The notes under the pieces are model-generated. The model was not told the origin of the DNA. It saw only the letters and a program-made list of their open reading frames with translations, and ran no database searches. From assembly GCA_012513725.1 (NCBI GenBank), contig JAAZBQ010000694.1, positions 1 to 6,387 on the forward strand: DNA of 6,387 nucleotides, in the 5' to 3' direction. How positions within the stretch are numbered: position 1 is the stretch's first letter; the number at the start of each line of letters is the position of its first letter. Shown one piece after another: positions 1-5,080 of this stretch. The position numbers and the translations under genes are program-made. Source of the DNA: Chloroflexota bacterium (GTDB lineage Bacteria; Chloroflexota; Anaerolineae; UBA1429).

Positions 1-120
1 GCCACGGATGCCTGGAGAGGCGAGCACGGATAGTGAACAGGATGATCCGCCATAAGGGCGGCGTGCACCGCCCCTATGGCCTGTTCCTTTCCGTATCCGT
101 TCCATCCGCCTATCCGTGGC
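1..120. repeat. Imperfect fold-back (inverted-repeat) sequence upstream of the SDR gene
   Basis: Several segments of this stretch are complementary in nested order. Positions 1-9 (GCCACGGAT) pair with 112-120. Positions 26-32 (ACGGATA) pair with 94-100. Positions 35-41 (GAACAGG) pair with 80-86. The core, 49-61 with 68-80, gives 12 of 13 pairs around a 6-nt loop at 62-67. The outer arms match the minus strand of the direct repeat that follows, so the left edge looks like a degenerate inverted copy of that repeat. It could be a remnant of a small palindromic mobile repeat or a transcribed leader structure. I see no good -35/-10 pair here. No coding signal is visible, and the upstream gene lies outside the window. 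Confidence 0.5.
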
Positions 121-133
121 ATCTGTGGTAGAT
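85..133 (+). repeat. Direct repeat copy A, upstream of the SDR gene
   Basis: The 40 bases at 94-133 match 1040-1079 with only three differences (106, 119 and 124). The match extends weakly leftwards to 85/1031, giving 43 of 49 identical. Internally it is built from four short related units of 8-9 bp: ATCCGTTCC, ATCCGCCT, ATCCGTGGC and ATCTGTGGT. The copy ends 15 bases before the SDR start codon, directly before its ribosome binding site. The matching copy lies at the same side of the next gene, so this is either a dispersed genomic repeat or a shared regulatory element. The sequence alone does not separate these. Confidence 0.8.
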
Positions 134-137
134 TCTC

Positions 138-144
138 AAGGAGG
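138..144 (+). promoter_or_regulatory. Ribosome binding site of the SDR gene
   Basis: AAGGAGG is a full Shine-Dalgarno match, four bases before the ATG at 149. The spacing is slightly short, but it is the same as that of the lipoprotein gene at 2971. It fixes the SDR start. Confidence 0.8.
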
Positions 145-148
145 GTGA

Positions 149-916
149 ATGGCAACCATCCTGGAGCGGTTCTCGCTGGCCGGGCGTACGGCCCTGGTGA
201 CGGGAGGCGGGCAGGGCATCGGCCAGGCCCTGGCCCACGCCCTCGCCGAGGCCGGCGCCGACGTCGCCATCGTGGACCTGAACGAGGAGACCGCCTGCGC
301 CGTCGCCGGCGAGATCGAGGCCCTCGGCCGGCGGGCGCTGGCGCTGCGTACCGACGTCACCGTACGCCGGGAGGTCGAGGACGCCATCGCGCGCATCCTG
401 AGCGCCTGGGGCCGGCTGGATATCGGCGTGAACAACGCCGGCATCGGCGGATGGGCCGATGCCGAGACGATGCCCGAGGAGGATTGGGATCGCGTGGTGG
501 CCGTGAACCTGCGGGGCGTGTTCCTGTGCGCCCAGGCCGAGGGCCGCGCCATGCTCGAGCAGGGGTACGGCAAGATCATCAACACCGCGTCGATGTCGGC
601 CCACATCGTCAATCGCCCCCAGAACCAGGTCGCCTATAATGCCTCCAAGGCGGGCGTCGTGCACCTGACGCGCTCCATGGCCGCCGAGTGGGCGGCGCGC
701 GGGGTGCGGGTGAACTCGATCAGCCCCGGCTATACGCGGACGGCCCTCGTCGGGCAGGTGGCGCACCTGGTGCCGGGCTGGCTGAAGGATATCCCCATGG
801 GCCGCATGGCCGAGGTCACCGACCTGCAGGGGGCGGTCGTGTACCTGGCCTCGGAAGCCTCCGACTATGTGACCGGCCACGACCTGGTCATCGACGGAGG
901 GTTCACCCTATGGTAA
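149..916 (+). CDS. SDR-family NAD(P)-dependent oxidoreductase, polyol/sugar-alcohol dehydrogenase type
   Basis: This 255-residue protein has the normal length of a classical short-chain dehydrogenase, a cytosolic Rossmann-fold enzyme that is usually tetrameric. Visible motifs are the cofactor glycine motif TGGGQGIG (18-25), Asp43 at the end of the second beta strand (which favours NAD(H) over NADP(H)), NNAG (95-98), the likely catalytic Ser148, and the YNASK active site with Tyr163 and Lys167. The PG motif is at 193-194 and the C-terminal VIDGGFTLW is typical of the fold. The Ser-Tyr distance is 15 residues, against 13 in FabG. The segment IVNRPQNQVAYNASKAG and the aromatic C-terminus resemble polyol dehydrogenases (arabinitol, threitol or xylulose type) more than fatty-acid FabG. 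The exact substrate cannot be read from the sequence. The start is set by AAGGAGG at 138-144. It lies upstream of a GH4 glycosidase in the same direction, which suggests it handles a released sugar or polyol. Confidence 0.93.
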   Translation: MATILERFSLAGRTALVTGGGQGIGQALAHALAEAGADVAIVDLNEETACAVAGEIEALGRRALALRTDVTVRREVEDAIARILSAWGRLDIGVNNAGIGGWADAETMPEEDWDRVVAVNLRGVFLCAQAEGRAMLEQGYGKIINTASMSAHIVNRPQNQVAYNASKAGVVHLTRSMAAEWAARGVRVNSISPGYTRTALVGQVAHLVPGWLKDIPMGRMAEVTDLQGAVVYLASEASDYVTGHDLVIDGGFTLW

Positions 917-928
917 AGGGATCGGCGG

Positions 929-1014
929 CGGCGCATGCGAGGGATGGAGTGGTGCACGGGTGCCCTCGACATGATGATCCCTCGCACTGCGTGTGAGCCG
1001 GCATCCATGCGCCG
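929..1014. repeat. Inverted repeats in the SDR-GH4 intergenic region
   Basis: TGCGAGGGAT (936-945) is exactly complementary to 977-986. An outer pair, CGGCGCATG (929-937), is exactly complementary to 1006-1014. The two overlap by two bases, so together they form one branched or bulged fold-back. It follows the SDR stop by 12 bases and precedes repeat copy B, mirroring the fold-back-then-repeat layout at 1-133. No T-run follows, so a classical terminator is not supported. It may attenuate transcription or be part of a repeat element. Confidence 0.5.
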
Positions 1015-1030
1015 TAGCAGATCCGCGCCG

Positions 1031-1079
1031 TCTTTTCTCTATCCGTTCCATTCGCCTATCCGTGCCATCCGTGGTAGAT
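1031..1079 (+). repeat. Direct repeat copy B, upstream of the GH4 gene
   Basis: This is the partner of copy A: 37 of 40 bases are identical over 1040-1079, at a constant offset of 946 bases. It has the same internal ATCCGT-like periodicity of 8-9 bp. It ends 46 bases before the chosen GH4 start. An in-frame ATG at 1078 lies at its very end, but it has no Shine-Dalgarno sequence and is not taken as the start. Confidence 0.8.
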
Positions 1080-1110
1080 GACAGAGTCTGAGCGTCGTGA
1101 CGTCAGTAGC

Positions 1111-1116
1111 AGGAGG
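1111..1116 (+). promoter_or_regulatory. Ribosome binding site deciding the GH4 start
   Basis: AGGAGG lies nine bases before the ATG at 1126. The upstream in-frame ATG at 1078 lacks any such site and would add 16 residues that do not belong to the Rossmann fold, so 1126 is preferred. Confidence 0.8.
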
Positions 1117-1125
1117 AGACACAAC

Positions 1126-2538
1126 ATGATCAAGATCGCCATGATCGGCGCCGGGAGCGTCGGGTTCACCCGCAAGCTCGTCGCCGACGTCCTCTCGGTG
1201 CCCGAGCTCGCCGACACCGAGTTCCGCTTTATGGACATCAGCCCCGAGAACCTGCAGATGGCCACCGACCTCTGCCGGAAGTCCATCGCCGACAACGGCC
1301 TGCCGGCCACCATCGTCCCCACTACCGACCGCCGGGAGGCGATCGCCGGGTCGGATTACGTCATGTCCACCGTGCGCGTCGGCGGGCTGGAGGCCTTTGG
1401 CCACGACGTGGAGATCCCGCTCAAGTACGGCGTGGACCAGTGCGTGGCCGACACCCTGGGCCCCGGCGGGATCTTTTACGGCCTCAGGACCATTCCGGTG
1501 ATCCTCGACATCTGCGCGGACATCCGCGAGCTGGCCCCCGACGCCCTGTTCCTGAACTACTCGAACCCCATGGCGATGAACACCTGGGCCGCCCGCCGGG
1601 CCGGCGGGGTGCGTTTCATCGGGCTGTGCCACGGGGTCGAGGGCGGGCACCTCCTGATGGCCAAGGCCCTGGGGCTGCCGCCCGAGGAGGTCGATTTCGT
1701 CTGCGCCGGGATCAACCACCAGACGTGGTACATCCAGGTCACCCACCAGGGCAAGGACATGCTGCCCTTCCTCCTGGAGGCCATGGAAGCGGACGCCGAG
1801 ATCCGCGAGCGCGAGCCCGCCCGCATCGACATTCTGCGCCGGTTCGGCTACTTGTCCACCGAGTCCAACGGCCACCTCTCCGAGTACCTGCCCTGGTACC
1901 GCAAGCGCCCCGAGGAGATCGACCGCTGGATCTATCCGGGCACGTGGATCGGCGGGCGCACCGCGGGCTACCTGAACCACTGCCGGGAGACCAGCAACGA
2001 GTACCGGGAGATGTACCCCAAGTGGATGGCGGGCGAGCCGCAGCCCATCGGCCCCGCGCATCGCTCCTCCGAGCACGCCTCCTACATCCTGGAAGCGCTG
2101 GAGACCGGCCGCACCTACCGCGGGCATTTCAACGTGCCGAACACGGGACTGATCTCCAACCTGCCCGAGGGCTGCATCGTGGAGCTGCCCTGCTACGTGG
2201 ACGCCAACGGCGTGAGCCCGGCCTGGGCCGGCCCGCTGCCGCTCCAGTGTGCGGCGGCCTGCCGGGTGTCGGTGAACGTCCAGGAGATGGCCGTGGAGGC
2301 CGCCCTGACGGGGAACCGGGAGCTGGCCAAGCTGGCCGTGCTGCACGATCCACTGACGGGCGCGGTCTGCAACACCGAGGAGGTGTGGCGGATGTGCGAC
2401 GAGATGTTCGAGGCGTTGGCGCCCTGGCTGCCGCAGTTCAACGGCGAGGGCCGCACCTGGGAGGACATCCCCGCGCCGAGCACCTTGCGTTCGCCCGAGC
2501 CCGCGGGCGAGTGGAAGCCCCCGTCTCTGCGCTCCTGA
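1126..2538 (+). CDS. Glycoside hydrolase family 4 alpha-glycosidase (MelA/alpha-galactosidase-like), NAD+ and divalent-metal dependent
   Basis: This is a 470-residue cytosolic enzyme, in the usual GH4 range. GH4 enzymes cleave glycosides by transient oxidation of the sugar C3 with NAD+ and a metal such as Mn2+, followed by elimination. The N-terminus MIKIAMIGAGSVGF (1-14) is the NAD-binding glycine motif, and Asp37 (FMDIS) ends the second beta strand. NYSNPM is at 144-149. The metal ligands expected for the family are Cys168 in GLCHG and His198 in GINHQ. The segment around YLSTESNGHLSEYLPW (242-257) and NLPEGC (345-350) also match MelA-type proteins. The residues after Cys168 read CHGV. From memory, CHSV is typical of alpha-galactosidases, CHEV of alpha-glucosidases and CHGx of alpha-glucuronidases, so a uronic-acid substrate is possible. 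The true substrate is open. The gene follows the SDR in the same direction, and its ATG is favoured over 1078 by its ribosome binding site. Confidence 0.94.
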   Translation: MIKIAMIGAGSVGFTRKLVADVLSVPELADTEFRFMDISPENLQMATDLCRKSIADNGLPATIVPTTDRREAIAGSDYVMSTVRVGGLEAFGHDVEIPLKYGVDQCVADTLGPGGIFYGLRTIPVILDICADIRELAPDALFLNYSNPMAMNTWAARRAGGVRFIGLCHGVEGGHLLMAKALGLPPEEVDFVCAGINHQTWYIQVTHQGKDMLPFLLEAMEADAEIREREPARIDILRRFGYLSTESNGHLSEYLPWYRKRPEEIDRWIYPGTWIGGRTAGYLNHCRETSNEYREMYPKWMAGEPQPIGPAHRSSEHASYILEALETGRTYRGHFNVPNTGLISNLPEGCIVELPCYVDANGVSPAWAGPLPLQCAAACRVSVNVQEMAVEAALTGNRELAKLAVLHDPLTGAVCNTEEVWRMCDEMFEALAPWLPQFNGEGRTWEDIPAPSTLRSPEPAGEWKPPSLRS

Positions 2539-2550
2539 TTCGCCGGCCAA

Positions 2551-2657
2551 CCTAATCCTCAGGCCAGCCTGACCCTCAGGCCGGACCTGATCCTCAGGCC
2601 GGACCTGATCCTCAGGCCGGACCTGATCCTCAGGCCGGACCTGATCCTCAGGCCGGA
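2551..2657. repeat. 18-bp tandem repeat array, six units, each with an internal hairpin
   Basis: The unit is CCTGATCCTCAGGCCGGA. The four units at 2586-2603, 2604-2621, 2622-2639 and 2640-2657 are identical. The unit at 2568-2585 differs by one base (T to C), and the first, 2551-2567, is a degenerate 17-bp version. A partial CCTGA follows at 2658. Each unit folds as CCTGA, loop TCC, TCAGG, with CCGGA as spacer. In the alternative phase TCAGG pairs with the next CCTGA across CCGGA. The single change in unit two falls in the loop and keeps the stem. The array starts 13 bases after the GH4 stop. An 18-bp period keeps frames open on both strands, but nothing suggests it is translated. Confidence 0.95.
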
Positions 2658-2662
2658 CCTGA

Positions 2663-2703
2663 GCCCCCGACGGATGCCCATGCACCGGGCATCCGTCGGG
2701 GGC
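2663..2703 (+). terminator. Strong hairpin after the GH4 gene and repeat array, possible terminator
   Basis: The arm GCCCCCGACGGATGCCC (2663-2679) is perfectly complementary to 2687-2703 across the 7-nt loop ATGCACC. A 17-bp GC-rich stem placed after the GH4 gene and before a new promoter fits a transcription end or an RNA-stabilising structure. No T-run follows on either strand, so intrinsic termination is uncertain. Confidence 0.6.
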
Positions 2704-2829
2704 GTGCGCCTCGCCTGACCCCTTGCCGCCGCGCGCACGCGCGATCGCGCCTCCAGAACGTGCGAGCCCGCGATGCGGCCCGCCCAAGGCGAACCCGACT
2801 GCACACGTGAGCACATTTCGGCGCTCGGG

Positions 2830-2858
2830 TTGACAAACAATCGCTAGCATGGTAGCGT
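2830..2858 (+). promoter_or_regulatory. Sigma70-type promoter of the solute-binding lipoprotein gene
   Basis: A perfect TTGACA -35 box (2830-2835) is followed, after exactly 17 bases, by TAGCGT (2853-2858). That hexamer keeps the key A and final T of TATAAT and is preceded by TGG, an extended -10 element. The expected transcript would begin near 2865, leaving a leader of about 105 bases before the ATG at 2971. The promoter separates this gene from the upstream GH4 unit. Confidence 0.65.
2842..2857. promoter_or_regulatory. Operator-like palindrome inside the lipoprotein promoter
   Basis: CGCTA (2842-2846) and TAGCG (2853-2857) form a perfect 5-bp inverted repeat with a 6-base centre. It lies in the spacer and overlaps the -10 box. 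A bound repressor there would block RNA polymerase, as is common for sugar-uptake genes. No regulator gene is in the window, and a 5-bp arm can arise by chance. Confidence 0.4.
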
Positions 2859-2959
2859 ATCAGTAGTGGCATCAAAAGTGCTCTGTGAGATAGGCGCCTC
2901 ATCCCCTTTCCATATCTTCGCCCACTCCTCACGCGAGAGCGCGCAGCGCATCGTCCCCG

Positions 2960-2966
2960 AAGGAGG
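2960..2966 (+). promoter_or_regulatory. Ribosome binding site of the lipoprotein gene
   Basis: AAGGAGG stands four bases before the ATG at 2971. It selects this start, which also places the twin-arginine signal at the N-terminus, over the in-frame GTG at 2866. Confidence 0.85.
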
Positions 2967-2970
2967 AGAC

Positions 2971-4995
2971 ATGACCAGCGTTTCACGTCGCGAGTTCTTG
3001 CGCGTTTCTGGTATTGCTGCGGCAGCAACGATTGCAGCAGCATGCGCGCCGGCAGCCACCACGCCCGTGGCGCCCGGCGAGACGGCCCCCGCACCGACGG
3101 CCGCGGCACCGGCAGGCGTGCCGACCATCTCGGCCGGTGCCGGTGAGCCAACCGCACCGCCCGATGCCGGCATGATCACCCAGTACAACGAGGCCCCCCT
3201 GCTGGCCGAGCGGGTGGCCGCGGGTGAACTGCCCCCGGTGGATGAGCGCCTGCCCGTCAATCCCGTTGTCTGGCCCGTGTTCGAGTCGATCGGCAACTAT
3301 GGCGGCAGGATGCGCCGGTCCTTCGGTGGTCCCTCGGACCGCCAGGGGCCCCTCAAGCTCACCCGCCGCCGGCTGAACTGGTTCACCCCGGATCTCGGTG
3401 TGCGACCGGACCTCGCCGAGAGCTGGGACACTAACGAGGACGCCTCCGAATGGACCTTCCACCTCCGCGAGGGGGGCAAGTGGTCGGACGGGGAGCCCTT
3501 TACCAGCCAGGACTTTCGCTTCTGGTACGAGTACAACCTGCTGGACACCGAGCTGGTGCCGGCGGTGCCTTCTCGCTGGAAGGCCGGCACCGGAGACAAC
3601 GAGACGGTCTACGAACTGGACACGCCCGACGATTTCACCGTCATCTTTCGCTTTGTGGCCCCCAAGCCGCTCTTCCACTATGACATGGGCACCCAGCAGC
3701 CGTTCGCGCCCGCGCACTATATGGAGCGCTTCCACCCCAACTTTGCGGATGAGGCCGACCTGAACGCCCAGGCTTCTGCGGCCGGGTTCGAGAGCTGGGC
3801 CCAGCTGTACGCCGACCGGGACCAGTACGACTTTAACCCCGAGCGTCCCTCCGTCGACACCTGGGTACCGGTGAACTCGATCGGGGAAGAGCTGTTCATC
3901 ATGGAGCGCAACCCGTACTTTATGGGCGTTGACCCCGAGGGCAACCAGCTCCCGTACATCGATCGGGTGCAGCACAGGCTGCGCCAGACCGCCGACGTCT
4001 TTGCCCTGTGGATCTTGAACGGCGAGATCGACTTTCAGGGGCGTTCCATCCCGGACCTCTCCCTCATGCTCGAGGGGCAGGAGGACGGCAACTATCGCGT
4101 GTTCCTCGGCTATGGCGAGGGCCACCAGGGGATGAACCCCAACCACGCCGCCAAGAACCCGCTGGTGCGCGAGTTCTTCCAGAACCGCAACTGCCGCATC
4201 GCCATGTCGCTGGCCATGAACCGGGACGAGATCAACGATCTCATCTACGATGGCCTGCGCATCCCGCGGCAGTACAGCCCCACCGAGGGCTCGCCCCAGT
4301 ACCATGAGCGGGCCGCCAACGTCCACATCGAGTACGACCCCGAGGAGGCCAACCGCCTTCTGGACGAGGAAGGGTACACGGAGCGGAACGCTCAGGGCTT
4401 CCGGATGTGGAAGGACGGCAGCGGTGCGGTCAGCTTTATCATCGAGGGCCGCAGCGAGCAGCCCACCGATGAGGAGCAGATGTGGATCGCGTACCTGGCC
4501 GACATCGGCATCAATGCTTCCTTCCGCGGTCAGGAGCGCTCGCTCTACGACATCCGCCACGCAGCCAACGAAATGGAGTGTGGCAACTGGGGCGGCGACC
4601 GGGCGCACCTGCCCCTCACCGACCCGCGCATCTTCCTGGGCACCATCTCCGACCGCCCCTGGGCCGGCGCCTGGGGCCTCTGGAAGAACAACCCGGATGA
4701 CCCGAACGGCGAGCCGCCGCCCGAGGACCACTGGATCCGTGAGATCTGGCGGATCTGGGACGAGGTGGCAGTGGAGCCAGATATGGACCGCGCCACGGAG
4801 CTGTTCCGGGGCATCCTGGACATCTGGGCCGATGAGCTGCCCATGGTCTGCACTGTGGGCATGGACCGCCGGCCGATCATCGTCACGAACGGCCTGAGGA
4901 ACTACTCGGGCGACGAGATGCCCTTCTGGGGTGATGTCGACGACGCCATGGACGGGCCGACCCTCTTCTACGACAATCCGGAGGAGCGCGTCTAG
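2971..4995 (+). CDS. ABC transporter substrate-binding lipoprotein, family 5 (SBP_bac_5), with twin-arginine signal
   Basis: This 674-residue exported binding protein belongs to the oligopeptide/glycoside family 5. It would capture a ligand outside the membrane and deliver it to an ABC permease. The N-terminus has SRREFLR (5-11), a twin-arginine export motif, then an Ala-rich hydrophobic stretch ending in AAAC with Cys25 as the probable lipid anchor. A Pro/Ala/Thr-rich linker runs to about residue 66. The family core is clear at about 145-188 (PDLAESWDTN, then the Trp-rich FHLREGGKWSDGEPF region), and DPEEANRLLDEEGY (456-469) is a hallmark of the C-terminal lobe. It is longer than the usual 500-600 residues. 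Such long forms are familiar to me from Chloroflexota-like genomes. Family 5 includes peptide, nickel and oligosaccharide binders. The GH4 and SDR neighbours favour a saccharide, but this is inference. No permease or ATPase gene follows, since a terminator and a convergent gene come next. Confidence 0.93.
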   Translation: MTSVSRREFLRVSGIAAAATIAAACAPAATTPVAPGETAPAPTAAAPAGVPTISAGAGEPTAPPDAGMITQYNEAPLLAERVAAGELPPVDERLPVNPVVWPVFESIGNYGGRMRRSFGGPSDRQGPLKLTRRRLNWFTPDLGVRPDLAESWDTNEDASEWTFHLREGGKWSDGEPFTSQDFRFWYEYNLLDTELVPAVPSRWKAGTGDNETVYELDTPDDFTVIFRFVAPKPLFHYDMGTQQPFAPAHYMERFHPNFADEADLNAQASAAGFESWAQLYADRDQYDFNPERPSVDTWVPVNSIGEELFIMERNPYFMGVDPEGNQLPYIDRVQHRLRQTADVFALWILNGEIDFQGRSIPDLSLMLEGQEDGNYRVFLGYGEGHQGMNPNHAAKNPLVREFFQNRNCRIAMSLAMNRDEINDLIYDGLRIPRQYSPTEGSPQYHERAANVHIEYDPEEANRLLDEEGYTERNAQGFRMWKDGSGAVSFIIEGRSEQPTDEEQMWIAYLADIGINASFRGQERSLYDIRHAANEMECGNWGGDRAHLPLTDPRIFLGTISDRPWAGAWGLWKNNPDDPNGEPPPEDHWIREIWRIWDEVAVEPDMDRATELFRGILDIWADELPMVCTVGMDRRPIIVTNGLRNYSGDEMPFWGDVDDAMDGPTLFYDNPEERV

Positions 4996-5011
4996 TCCTG
5001 CTGCGCTAACG

Positions 5012-5047
5012 AGACGGCGACCGGCCCGCGGGCCGGTCGCCGTCTTT
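5012..5047 (+). terminator. Rho-independent terminator of the lipoprotein gene
   Basis: A perfect 34-bp palindrome (5012-5045) begins 17 bases after the stop codon. It can form a stem of about 15 bp, AGACGGCGACCGGCC with its complement, closing on CGCG. It ends in TCTTT, a short T-run on the plus strand. On the minus strand no T-run follows, so it mainly ends the lipoprotein transcript. It may also stop read-through from the convergent antiporter gene. Confidence 0.8.
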
Positions 5048-5080
5048 GTGCGTTGCGCAAACGGGCGCAGTGGGTCGAAC

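Larger units (their letters stand above)
2539..2970. other. Gene-free region between the GH4 and lipoprotein genes
   Basis: These 432 bases hold, in order, an 18-bp tandem array (2551-2657), a strong hairpin (2663-2703), an unassigned GC-rich part (2704-2829) in which I see nothing recognisable, a promoter (2830-2858), and an untranslated leader of about 105 bases. The reading frame of the lipoprotein stays open back to a GTG at 2866. That GTG would sit essentially on the predicted transcription start with no ribosome binding site, so the 35 extra residues are not taken as coding. Confidence 0.7.

Noticed and set aside
110..880. A 256-codon minus-strand frame opposite the SDR gene
   Set aside because: It is almost exactly antisense to a textbook SDR, with no ribosome binding site or domain of its own.
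1078..1125. Upstream ATG start for the GH4 protein
   Set aside because: It lies in the end of the direct repeat without a Shine-Dalgarno sequence. The 16 extra charged residues precede the canonical NAD-binding N-terminus, which starts well at 1126.
2551..2657. CRISPR array
   Set aside because: The units are 18 bp and directly abutting, with no unique spacers. This is a simple tandem repeat.
1039..2850. A 603-codon open frame on the minus strand opposite the GH4 gene
   Set aside because: It is a shadow of high-GC codon use in the GH4 gene. Its protein is low-complexity, runs through the tandem array as a six-residue repeat, and has no recognisable domain, whereas the plus-strand frame shows full GH4 motifs.
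2866..2970. N-terminal extension of the lipoprotein from a GTG start
   Set aside because: The GTG lies at the predicted transcription start, has no ribosome binding site, and would bury the twin-arginine signal 35 residues inside the protein.
2983..4731. A 582-codon open frame on the minus strand opposite the lipoprotein gene
   Set aside because: The plus-strand frame encodes a clear family 5 binding protein with signal and promoter. The antisense frame is Val/Gly/Ala-rich without motifs and is explained by codon-position GC bias.
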